A DNA stretch of 64,000 nucleotides from Mycolicibacterium moriokaense (lineage in GTDB: Bacteria > Actinomycetota > Actinomycetes > Mycobacteriales > Mycobacteriaceae): contig NZ_QQBJ01000015.1 of the NCBI RefSeq assembly GCF_003347205.1, positions 62,001 to 126,000 on the forward strand, in the 5' to 3' direction. Below, in pieces: positions 45,013-52,482 of this stretch (its first letter is position 1; each line of letters starts with the position of its first letter). The notes below the pieces were generated by a model, which worked only from the letters and a program-made list of their open reading frames with translations, was not told the origin of the DNA and ran no database searches. Position numbers and translations under genes: made by a program.

Positions 45013-45869
45013 GCGACACCCGCATCTCGGTCAGGCGACAGACGGCGCGCTGGGATCCCGACGCCGAGGTCTCGGTCACCGACGCGATGGATTTCTGGTC
45101 GTTCGCCGCCGCGGCGGCCAACGTGGTGATGCAACTGGCGTGGCCCGGCGTCGGCTACGGCGTCGTCGAGAGCAAGGTCGACTCCGGCAGCCTGCTCAAG
45201 CACCCCTGGAAGCGGCTGCGCACGACGTCTCAGTACCTGGCCGTCGCGGTGTTGGGCTCCGACGACGACCGCGCTGCTTTTCGCGAGGCCGTGGACGGCG
45301 CCCACAGGCAGGTGGTCTCCACGGCCGACAGCCCGGTGAAGTACAACGCCTTCGATCGAGACCTCCAGATGTGGGTGGCCGCTTGCCTTTTCGTCGGCCT
45401 GGAAGACACCTACAAGCTGCTGCGCGGCGAGATGACCCCCAAGCAGGCCGAGCAGTTCTACCGCTCCGCGTGGACCTTGGGGACCACGCTGCAGGTCACC
45501 GACGACCAGTGGCCGGCCACCCGCGCGGACTTCGACGCCTACTGGGATCAGGCATGCGAGCGGGTGGTCTTCGACGCCCCGGTGCGCGACTACCTGTTCG
45601 AGCTGATCAACCTGCGGATGATCAATCCCCTTCTGGGACTGCCGTTCCGGCCGCTGCTGAAGTTCCTCACCACCGGCTTCCTGGCTCCGGTGTTCCGGGA
45701 TGCGCTCGGTGTGCGGTGGAGCACCGGTAGGCAGCGCTGCTTCGAATGGCTCTTCCTTGCCGTCGCTCTCGCCAACCGCTTCCTGCCGGTGTTCATTCGC
45801 CAGGGCGGCAGCTACATCGTCCTGGCCGACGTGCGCAGGCGCGCCCGAGCCCACAGCGACCTGGTGTGA
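45009..45869 (+). CDS. MpaB/latex-clearing-type oxygenase (DUF2236)
   Basis: 286 aa. Haem-oxygenase-like DUF2236 fold: 'MQLAWPGVGYGVVESKVDSG', 'VNYNAFDRDLQMWVAACLF' region ('KYNAFDRDLQMWVAA') and 'DDQWPATRADFDAYWDQ'. Relatives include MpaB, mycophenolic-acid and rubber oxygenases. It sits between two paralogous mini membrane proteins with coupled starts, so the three likely form one complex or pathway step. Substrate unknown. Confidence 0.82.
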   Translation: MSDTRISVRRQTARWDPDAEVSVTDAMDFWSFAAAAANVVMQLAWPGVGYGVVESKVDSGSLLKHPWKRLRTTSQYLAVAVLGSDDDRAAFREAVDGAHRQVVSTADSPVKYNAFDRDLQMWVAACLFVGLEDTYKLLRGEMTPKQAEQFYRSAWTLGTTLQVTDDQWPATRADFDAYWDQACERVVFDAPVRDYLFELINLRMINPLLGLPFRPLLKFLTTGFLAPVFRDALGVRWSTGRQRCFEWLFLAVALANRFLPVFIRQGGSYIVLADVRRRARAHSDLV

Positions 45870-46120
45870 CGGTGGCCGGTCTGCGGCGGCTGCTGAGCCG
45901 CAAGGTGAGCATCGAGGCGATGCTCGAGTTCGCGATGTGGATCGCGATCCCCTACCTGCTCATCGGCATCGTGTGGACGTTCGTCAACGCCGACGACGTC
46001 GCGCGGGTCGAGAGCAAGTTGGAGACGCGCATGCCCGCAGGCGCCGACCTGGCGGCGTTCGGCACCACGACCGCGCTGTGGCCGTTTCTGCTACTCGGCC
46101 ACGAGATCTGCGCGCCCTGA
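45866..46120 (+). CDS. Small membrane protein B of the MpaB triad
   Basis: 84 aa, GTG 45866 overlapping the oxygenase stop (GTG 45872 possible). Helices 'FAMWIAIPYLLIGIVWTFV' and 'TTALWPFLLLGHEI' match the protein at 44767-45012. Its end overlaps the convergent menC by 30 bp. Function unknown. Confidence 0.65.
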   Translation: MTVAGLRRLLSRKVSIEAMLEFAMWIAIPYLLIGIVWTFVNADDVARVESKLETRMPAGADLAAFGTTTALWPFLLLGHEICAP

Positions 46121-47065
46121 CCGGTAGCAGGCCGTGATCCGGTCGATCCACCACTGCCGTCGCCGGGCGGGCGCGGCCAACGCCTGCAGGCGGTCCGGAT
46201 CCGGCGTCGCCGTCGCGACGGGCAGATAGCCGTCGACGGGCGTCACCGGTTCGGCCACGTCCTCGACGAACAGCCCGCCGGTGCCCAGCCCGCACGCATG
46301 CCGAAGCTGCGGCAGCGCCCCGGCGGCCAGCAGCCCACGGCCGATGCCGACCGCTGAATCCAGCGCGCTCGACACCACCACGGGGATGTCGATCTGCGCG
46401 GCGATGTCGAGCAGTTTGGTGACACCGCCGAGCGGCGCGACCTTCAACACCGCGACGTCGGCGGCGCCCGAGCGCACGACGTATAGCGGGTCGTCGGCCT
46501 TGCGGATGCTTTCGTCGGCGGCGATCGGCACGTCGACGCGCCTGCGCAGTTCGGCCAACTCGGACACCGTCGCGCAGGGTTGTTCGACGTACTCCAGCGG
46601 CCCGTCGGCGGTCAACGCGGCGGCCGCCGTCGCGGCCTCGGCGACGCTCCAGCCGCCGTTGGCGTCGACCCGAACCGTCGGTATCCGAGCGCGGACGGCG
46701 TTGACGCGGGCCACATCGTCGGCCAGCGTCTGCCCCGGTTCGGCGACCTTCACCTTGGCGGTGCGGGCACCCGGGAAGCGGGCCAGCACGTCGGGCACCT
46801 GCGCGGCGGCGACGGCGGGCACGGTCGCATTGATCGGGATGCGATCGCGGCGCGTCGGCGGCGGCGGGACATAGGCGGCCTCGATGGCCGCGGCCAGCCA
46901 GGCGGCCGCTTCGGGCGGTTCGTATTCGCCGAATGCGCCGAACTCACCCCAGCCAACCGGGCCGTCGATCAAGGCCAGCTCGCGCACGTTGATGCCGCGG
47001 AACTTGACCCGCATGGGCAGCGCGACGACGTGCAGACGATCGACGATGTCGGTTACTGACGGCAC
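46091..47065 (-). CDS. menC: o-Succinylbenzoate synthase
   Basis: 324 aa, enolase superfamily. Metal and catalytic residues visible: 'TAKVKVAEPG' (KxK), 'VRVDANGGWSV' (Asp), 'LEYVEQPC' (Glu), 'PIAADESIR' (Asp) and 'VAVLKVAPLGG' (Lys). Dehydrates SHCHC to o-succinylbenzoate in menaquinone synthesis. Orthologue of Rv0553, here parted from menD by about 8 kb of inserted genes. Confidence 0.93.
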   Translation of the reverse strand: MPSVTDIVDRLHVVALPMRVKFRGINVRELALIDGPVGWGEFGAFGEYEPPEAAAWLAAAIEAAYVPPPPTRRDRIPINATVPAVAAAQVPDVLARFPGARTAKVKVAEPGQTLADDVARVNAVRARIPTVRVDANGGWSVAEAATAAAALTADGPLEYVEQPCATVSELAELRRRVDVPIAADESIRKADDPLYVVRSGAADVAVLKVAPLGGVTKLLDIAAQIDIPVVVSSALDSAVGIGRGLLAAGALPQLRHACGLGTGGLFVEDVAEPVTPVDGYLPVATATPDPDRLQALAAPARRRQWWIDRITACYRSGRADLVAE

Positions 47066-47108
47066 GCCGTCAATGATCCATGACGACCCTCGAGGACCCC
47101 CGCGTCAC

Positions 47109-47129
47109 AGTTCGGTAAGAGTTCGGTAA
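47109..47129. promoter_or_regulatory. Direct repeat AGTTCGGTAA, 11-bp period
   Basis: Copies at 47109-47118 and 47120-47129. An 11-bp period puts both on one face of the helix, as in OmpR/PhoP-type response regulator sites. It lies about 12 bp upstream of the sigma-F-like -35 of the MPTR-like gene. Confidence 0.45.
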
Positions 47130-47140
47130 TGCTCCGCAAG

Positions 47141-47187
47141 GTTTCGGCCGCACGCTCAGAGGGATAAGTCTCAGTTACTTAACTATT
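47141..47187 (+). promoter_or_regulatory. Sigma-F-like promoter plus palindrome of the MPTR-like gene
   Basis: GTTT (47141-47144), 16-base spacer, GGGATA (47161-47166; weaker -10). Six bases later the palindrome AGTTACTTAACT (47173-47184) begins. It is part of a 15-base block (47173-47187) identical to the one before tspO, in the same relative position. Confidence 0.5.
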
Positions 47188-47208
47188 CCCCAATCGCAAA
47201 GGCGTGAC

Positions 47209-48054
47209 ATGCCGATCTCTGTTCGTTCTTCACTCGTTGCCGGTATCGCGGTCCTCGGAGCGGGGGCGTTTGCCGCGGCGCCGGCCGCGCCGCCCGTGCC
47301 CGCGGCCGCACCGCAGACGACGACCGCCGACGTCTCCTTGGGAGCGGCCATCCTGCCACTGCCGTCGCTGGCCTCGGTCGCGACCGCCGGGTCCACGCAG
47401 GTGCCCGTTATCGGCGATGCGGTGGCGGCCGGCGCAGACCGGGCGATCGCACCGGTGAACTCGGCCGCCTCAGCGCTGCCCGCGATCCCGGTGGTGCCGC
47501 CCGGCGTCCAACTCAGCTTCCTGACCGGTTCGCCGAACCTCGGTGCGGGCAACGAAGGCAACTTCAACACGGGCTTCAACAACGACGGCGACTTGAACAC
47601 CGGGACCAACAACGAGGGCGACTTCAACATCGGCTTCAACAACGTCGACGACATGGACAACGTCGCCGTCGCCAACATCGGCAACGGCAACAACGGCGAC
47701 TTCAACGTCGGGTTCGACAATCGCGGCACCCGCAACTTCGGCGCCAACAACACCGGCGTGCTCAACCTCGGCAGCGGCAACCGCGGCGCGCTGAACGTCG
47801 GGCTGAACAACACCGGCAATTTCAACGCCGGCATCGGCAACACCGGCAACGGCAACATCGGCTTGTTCAACAGCGGTGATGGAAACGTCGGCGCGTTCAA
47901 CACCGGTGACGGCAACGTCGGGGTGGCCAACATCGGGATCCGCAACCCGCTGGGCTCCTCGGCGTCCTCGGCGACCTCGGCGTCGATGACATCCGGCGCC
48001 ACCAACACCACGGCCGCCAAGTCCGCGACGGCCGCCAAGCCCGCCAAGGATTAG
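47209..48054 (+). CDS. Secreted MPTR-like repeat protein without a PPE domain
   Basis: 281 aa. Signal peptide ending near 'GAFAAAPAA'. Residues 108-247 are pentapeptide-type Asn-Gly repeats (N-x-G-x-G-N-x-G, e.g. 'NTGNFNAGIGNTGNGNIG'), the pattern of PPE-MPTR C-terminal regions, which fold as beta-helices. The PPE domain is absent; instead a Val/Pro/Ala-rich linker precedes the repeats and an S/T/A/K tail follows. Exported, probably surface-associated. Role unknown. Confidence 0.75.
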   Translation: MPISVRSSLVAGIAVLGAGAFAAAPAAPPVPAAAPQTTTADVSLGAAILPLPSLASVATAGSTQVPVIGDAVAAGADRAIAPVNSAASALPAIPVVPPGVQLSFLTGSPNLGAGNEGNFNTGFNNDGDLNTGTNNEGDFNIGFNNVDDMDNVAVANIGNGNNGDFNVGFDNRGTRNFGANNTGVLNLGSGNRGALNVGLNNTGNFNAGIGNTGNGNIGLFNSGDGNVGAFNTGDGNVGVANIGIRNPLGSSASSATSASMTSGATNTTAAKSATAAKPAKD

Positions 48055-48073
48055 GGCCCCGACGGCATCGCTG

Positions 48074-48118
48074 GTTTGAAGCGGGCGCGGTCGGGTAAGT
48101 TTAAGTTACTTAACTATT
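48074..48118 (+). promoter_or_regulatory. Sigma-F-type promoter plus palindrome of tspO
   Basis: GTTT (48074-48077), 15-base spacer, GGGTAA (48093-48098). The palindrome AGTTACTTAACT (48104-48115) begins five bases after the -10, overlapping the likely transcription start, as a repressor operator would. Block 48104-48118 is identical to 47173-47187. Confidence 0.6.
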
Positions 48119-48143
48119 GTCGATCCGATCCTCAGGAGTCGCC

Positions 48144-48626
48144 ATGGGTATCCGAAGCCTCGCCTCGACCGCGCTGGCCGTCACCGCGACCGGTGTGCTG
48201 GGCGGTTTGGCGAGCCGCCCAGCACAGTCGGCGTGGTACACCGCGCTGAAGAAACCGCCGTATCAGCCCCCACGGCAGGCATTCCCGATCGTCTGGCCGA
48301 TCCTGTACGCGGACATCGCGGCGGTCTCGGCGTCGACGATCGACGACCTCGAGGACAGGCGTCGGTCCGACGAGCGACGCGCGTACATCGCAGCGCTGTC
48401 GGCCAACCTCGTCCTCAACGCCAGTTGGTCGTGGCTGTTCTTCTCCAAACGGCTGCTCGGCACGTCGGCCATCGCGGCCGGGGTGCTGACCGTCAGCAGC
48501 GCCGACCTGACCCGCCGCTCGATAGCCGTGCGCGGCGGGCGGGCCGCGCCGCTGGCGGCGTATCCGCTGTGGTGCGCCTTCGCCACCGCCTTGTCCACAC
48601 ACATCTGGATCCTGAATCGACGCTGA
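48144..48626 (+). CDS. tspO: TspO/MBR family protein
   Basis: 160 aa from ATG 48144 with AGGAG upstream. Five helices with family motifs 'WYTALKKPPYQPPRQAFPIVWPILY', 'LNASWSWLFFSKR' and 'YPLWCAFATALSTHIWILN'. TspO proteins bind porphyrins and cholesterol-like ligands in the membrane. Co-translated with a SOUL haem-binding gene, which supports a tetrapyrrole role. Symbol given by family. Confidence 0.88.
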   Translation: MGIRSLASTALAVTATGVLGGLASRPAQSAWYTALKKPPYQPPRQAFPIVWPILYADIAAVSASTIDDLEDRRRSDERRAYIAALSANLVLNASWSWLFFSKRLLGTSAIAAGVLTVSSADLTRRSIAVRGGRAAPLAAYPLWCAFATALSTHIWILNRR

Positions 48627-49255
48627 TGCAACTCACCCAAATCCCCGTGCAAGTGGCCGAGTCGGCGCTGTCACTCGTCGGAATCCGCGTCGGCACCGAG
48701 GAGCCGCACTACGTCGGCACCGATCTCGGCGACGGCGTCGAGATGCGCCGCTACGGGCCGCGGATCGCCGCCGAAACAACCGTCTCGGCCGACGAGGAGT
48801 CGGCCCGCAGCGTCGGCTTCCGGCGGCTGGCCGGCTACATCTTCGGCGCCAACCACCGCGACCAGAAGATCTCGATGACCGCGCCCGTCGCGCAGCAGTC
48901 CCGGCGCGGCGGCGACTCGATCGCGATGACGGCGCCGGTCGCCCAGTCGCGAACCACCGACAACCGTTGGGTCATCAGGTTTTTCATGCCGTCCAAATGG
49001 TCGATGGACACCCTCCCGACGCCCGATGACGACGACGTCACGCTGGTCGAGGTGCCGGGCGAGACGGTCGCGGTGCTGCGTTTCAGCGGCGACCGAGGCC
49101 CGGCCGCGGTGGCCCGGCAGGCCGACAGGCTTCTGTCCGTCCTGCGCGACACCGGCGTCGACGTCGCGGGCGAGCCCGTCGCGTGGTTCTACGATCCGCC
49201 GTGGACGCTGCCGTTCCGGCGCCGCAACGAGATCGCGATTGCTGTCAATGCTTGA
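48626..49255 (+). CDS. SOUL-family haem-binding protein
   Basis: 209 aa. 'YVGTDLGDGVEMRRYGPRIAAETTV' and 'FRRLAGYIFGANHRDQKISMTAPVAQQS' are the SOUL/HBP signature, with 'VAWFYDPPWTLPFRRRNEIAI' at the end. SOUL proteins bind haem or other tetrapyrroles. TGATG overlap with tspO means co-translation; together they look like a tetrapyrrole-handling pair. Confidence 0.88.
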   Translation: MQLTQIPVQVAESALSLVGIRVGTEEPHYVGTDLGDGVEMRRYGPRIAAETTVSADEESARSVGFRRLAGYIFGANHRDQKISMTAPVAQQSRRGGDSIAMTAPVAQSRTTDNRWVIRFFMPSKWSMDTLPTPDDDDVTLVEVPGETVAVLRFSGDRGPAAVARQADRLLSVLRDTGVDVAGEPVAWFYDPPWTLPFRRRNEIAIAVNA

Positions 49256-49262
49256 GTCGAAC

Positions 49263-50081
49263 TCAGGCAGTCTCGAAGCAGGACTGCAGCTTCACGACCT
49301 TCCATGGTCGCCGTCCGCCTTTGATGCGCAGCCCCCGCCGCATCGCTGTGACCGGGCCGATGCGGTGAAGCAGCATCTCGATCATCGTTGACGCCGGCGC
49401 CCTCAGGACCGCATCCGGTCGATCGCCGGGCCGACGAACGCGCATTTCGATGCCTCCGTCGTGCACGTGGATGACAGAAGGCCGCGCGCCCGGGACATCA
49501 AGAGCGGCGCAGATGTCGGTGGCCGGATCGATGTCGGAACGCGCCCACGCAGGGCCGACCTCCACTGCCTCGCGCATCGTAAGCAGCGTGTCGCGCTGGC
49601 TGATTTCCCACGGCACCCCCACGGCGCGAGCGATGTCGTCTCCGTGGAACACCAACTCGAGAAGCCAGTTGATCTGCCAAATTATCCCGGAAACCGTCTC
49701 GCCGCAGTGGAAGTCGATCAACGAGTCGTTCGCAAGACTGTCGAAGAAGTCGTCCATCACCGGTTCGAGTGCTTGGAGTTGGTCGACAAGCTCGGGGATC
49801 GGTGCCATCGCGGCATGCATGCAGTCCTCGTTGATCCGATCGAGATCGCGGGGGCGGCTGGCACGGCGGAAGTCGCGGCCCTCCGCCAGCGCCTGGTAGC
49901 GCTGCGCGACGGACAGAACATGAGCGACGACCTCTTGGACGTTCCAGGCGAGGCCCCGGCGCCGCGCTTCGGGGTCTGCCCTTCGAGCGACCCGGTAAAA
50001 CCGTTGCCGCAGTATCTCGATGCGGTCCCTCAGTTCATCTCGGTCGGTGTCGACGATCGCGGCGTTTTCGATGTCATTCAT
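49263..50081 (-). CDS. DinB/maleylpyruvate-isomerase-N-type protein
   Basis: 272 aa from the ATG at 50081. Helical-bundle domain with 'WNVQEVVAHVLSVAQRY', a central 'WLLELVFHGDDIARAVG' (His/Asp metal positions) typical of the mycothiol-dependent MDMPI-N family, then a C-terminal 'VIHVHDGGIEMRVR' domain. Such proteins are often mycothiol-linked enzymes. Divergent from the PadR gene across two palindromes. Confidence 0.78.
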   Translation of the reverse strand: MNDIENAAIVDTDRDELRDRIEILRQRFYRVARRADPEARRRGLAWNVQEVVAHVLSVAQRYQALAEGRDFRRASRPRDLDRINEDCMHAAMAPIPELVDQLQALEPVMDDFFDSLANDSLIDFHCGETVSGIIWQINWLLELVFHGDDIARAVGVPWEISQRDTLLTMREAVEVGPAWARSDIDPATDICAALDVPGARPSVIHVHDGGIEMRVRRPGDRPDAVLRAPASTMIEMLLHRIGPVTAMRRGLRIKGGRRPWKVVKLQSCFETA

Positions 50082-50088
50082 GCCGCAC

Positions 50089-50134
50089 CTCCATACTCCA
50101 GTATGGAGCTTTAGCATACTCCGTAATGGAGTAT
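50089..50134. promoter_or_regulatory. Two palindromes between divergent DinB-like and PadR genes
   Basis: First: CTCCATACT-CC-AGTATGGAG (50089-50108), perfect. Second: ATACTCC-GTAAT-GGAGTAT (50116-50134), perfect. Both contain ATACTCC/GGAGTAT half-sites. TAGCAT (50112-50117) is a possible padR -10 between them. Likely PadR operators controlling both genes. Confidence 0.65.
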
Positions 50135-50143
50135 CTTCAAGGC

Positions 50144-50767
50144 ATGCCTTCGACGCCGACCACCACCTCGTTCGCGCTTCTCGGACTGCTCGGCATCAAG
50201 CCGTGGACGGCATACGAGATGGTCGCCCAGATCAAGCGGGGGCTGTACTTCTTCTGGCCGCGCTCGGAGGCCCATCTCTACGCTGAGCTCAAGCGGCTCG
50301 TCGAGCGCCGACATGCCACTGCGGAGGTGATCGACGGCCCCCGGCGACCGCGCACCCGCTACACCATCACCGACGAGGGGCGCGAGGCGCTCGGGCAGTG
50401 GTTCAGCACCGAACCCGCCGCTCCCGTCGTTGAAGCCGAGGCGTTTCTTCGCATGTTCCTCGGCGACCAGACCGACTCGCAACGATTGCGGGAAACGCTG
50501 GAAACGACTGCGCGGCAAGCCAGAGAGCTTCACGCCCGCGGCCACGCGCTGGTCAGCGACGTGGTGGAAAACGGCGGACCGTTCCCATACCGACTTCACC
50601 TGGTAGAACCGGTGGTCGGGTTCTTGGACGACTTCTATCGAATGCTCGTCCGATGGTGCGAGGAGACAATCGACGAGATCGATGGCTGGCCCGAAACCCG
50701 CGACGTCGGCCTGACGCCGGAGGGACGCGAGCGGCTCGAGCGCATCCTCGCCCAGCCCGCGCCCTGA
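50144..50767 (+). CDS. PadR-family transcriptional regulator
   Basis: 207 aa from ATG 50144; ATG 50126 would put the start inside the second palindrome. N-terminal winged helix 'TSFALLGLLGIKPWTAYEMVAQIKRGLYFFWPRSEAHLYAELKRLVE' with wing 'RPRTRYTITDEGREAL', and a C-terminal helical dimer domain. Probably represses itself and the divergent DinB-like gene. Confidence 0.88.
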   Translation: MPSTPTTTSFALLGLLGIKPWTAYEMVAQIKRGLYFFWPRSEAHLYAELKRLVERRHATAEVIDGPRRPRTRYTITDEGREALGQWFSTEPAAPVVEAEAFLRMFLGDQTDSQRLRETLETTARQARELHARGHALVSDVVENGGPFPYRLHLVEPVVGFLDDFYRMLVRWCEETIDEIDGWPETRDVGLTPEGRERLERILAQPAP

Positions 50768-50772
50768 CTCGG

Positions 50773-52380
50773 TCAGTCCTCGCCGTAGACCCGCCTGCCC
50801 GCAAGATACGTCGCGCGCACGTCGAGGTCGGCGATGTCCTCGGCTGGCACCGTTCGCGGATCCGCGGACAGCACAACGAAGTCCGCGTACTTGCCGACCT
50901 CGATCGAGCCGACGACGTCGTCGCTGAACAGCTGCCATGCCGCGTCGACTGTCTGAGCGCGGATGGCCTGCTCGACGGTCAGCCGTTCCTCGGCGCCGAG
51001 CACCCGTCCGCTCGGCGAGACCCTGGTGGCCGCGACGCTGATGTTGCGCAGCGGCTCCTCGGGTGTGACCGGCGGGTCGTTGTGCAGCGAGATGCGCATG
51101 CCGGTGGCCACCGCCGAACCGCATGGCATCCAACGCGATCCGTGTTCGGCGCCGAACAGGCCGTCGACGATGATGTCGCCCCAGTAGTGAATCTGGTCGA
51201 CGAAGATGCTGCAGGTGACACCGAGATCGGCGGCGCGCCGCAGCTGTTCGTCGGTGATCGCGCCGACGTGCTCCAGCCGCAGCCGGTGGTCGGCGCGCGG
51301 GTGGCGGGCCAACGCTTCTTCGTACACGTCGAGGATCGTGTCGACGCCGTTGTCGCCGTGCACGTGACACGCCATCTGCCAACCGTGCGGGAAGTAGGCG
51401 TCGACGATCTCGGCAAGTTGCTCGCGGGTGTAGTTCGCGTGCCCGCACGATCCCGGCACCACGCCGATGGTGCGCGTCGCGTCGGTGTCCAGGTACGGGA
51501 AGGACAGATCGATGTTGCCGACCCACGGCGAGCCATCCACCCAGATCTTGATGCCGACCTGACGCACGAGGTCGTCGCCGTTGTCGATCGACTCGTCGGT
51601 TTCCATCCTCGCCGTGGACATCTCGTAGGTGCGAAGCCGCACCGTCAGCCGGTCGCGCAGTTGATCGAGCATCGGCCGGAAGATCGGGTCGAACGCCATC
51701 TCCGAACACGTCGTCAGCCCCGCCCGGTTCAGCCGGGCGCACTCGGCAAGCAGCATCGCCGGGTAGTCGCTGGGCTGGATGGCGCCGGCCAGCAACGGGA
51801 ACACCGCGCCGGTCTCCTCGGCGGTGCCGTCCAGCTCACCGGCGCCGTCGTGACCGTACTTGGCGCCCTTGGGATCCGGGGTGTCGCGGGTCAGCCCGAC
51901 CTTCGCCGCGGCTGCACTGTTGAAGTAGGCCTTGTGCCCGGAGTTGTGGATGATCACCAGCGGGCTGTCGGGTGCGATGCCGTCGAGCCATTCGAGCGTC
52001 GGATCGGGAAGGCCGTCCTGCAGCAGCGGGTCCCAGCCGTTGGCGTAGGCGCCGTCGGCGCCCCGGTTGGCCACCTCCGCCGTGATCGCCGCGACGACGT
52101 CGTCGGCGTCGGGAATGGTGACCGGCCTGATGTCGGCCATCCGGTCGGACAGCACGATAGCCTCCATCAGCGGGTGGCCGTGCGCCTCGATCAGTCCGGG
52201 CATGAGGCAGCCGTTGCCGATGTCGACGACCTCGGTGTCGGGCCCGGTGAGCGGCTCCATGTCGGCCCGGCTGCCGACCGCGGTTATTCGACCGCCCGCG
52301 ACGGCGACCGCCTCGGCGGTGGGTTGTGACGGGTCGACGGTCAACACGGTTCCGCGGATGACGAGCTCGGCGTTGGGCAC
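50773..52380 (-). CDS. Amidohydrolase family 3 protein (YtcJ-like)
   Basis: 535 aa. Metal-binding 'LMPGLIEAHGHPLMEAI', central 'CHVHGDNGVDTILDVYEEAL', 'RLEHVGAITDEQLRRAADLGV', and C-terminal beta-sandwich closure 'IEVGKYADFVVLSADPRTVPAEDI'. Orthologue by position of Rv0552. Hydrolyses a C-N bond in an unknown substrate. Confidence 0.88.
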   Translation of the reverse strand: MPNAELVIRGTVLTVDPSQPTAEAVAVAGGRITAVGSRADMEPLTGPDTEVVDIGNGCLMPGLIEAHGHPLMEAIVLSDRMADIRPVTIPDADDVVAAITAEVANRGADGAYANGWDPLLQDGLPDPTLEWLDGIAPDSPLVIIHNSGHKAYFNSAAAAKVGLTRDTPDPKGAKYGHDGAGELDGTAEETGAVFPLLAGAIQPSDYPAMLLAECARLNRAGLTTCSEMAFDPIFRPMLDQLRDRLTVRLRTYEMSTARMETDESIDNGDDLVRQVGIKIWVDGSPWVGNIDLSFPYLDTDATRTIGVVPGSCGHANYTREQLAEIVDAYFPHGWQMACHVHGDNGVDTILDVYEEALARHPRADHRLRLEHVGAITDEQLRRAADLGVTCSIFVDQIHYWGDIIVDGLFGAEHGSRWMPCGSAVATGMRISLHNDPPVTPEEPLRNISVAATRVSPSGRVLGAEERLTVEQAIRAQTVDAAWQLFSDDVVGSIEVGKYADFVVLSADPRTVPAEDIADLDVRATYLAGRRVYGED

Positions 52381-52424
52381 AACGCCATTTTGCTGCCACG
52401 CCGGTTGGTTGACGGCAGAAATGA

Positions 52425-52457
52425 CCCAGCCCAGGCTTTGCGGAAGCCTGGGCTGGG
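52425..52457 (-). terminator. Strong terminator hairpin
   Basis: Perfect 14-bp stem (52425-52438 with 52444-52457) around a 5-base loop. It lies 26 bases after the stop of the minus-strand gene at 52483 and just before the start of the amidohydrolase gene on the same strand, so it isolates the two. Confidence 0.8.
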
Positions 52458-52482
52458 ATAGGAGAGATCGTGGGTGTCGCGG

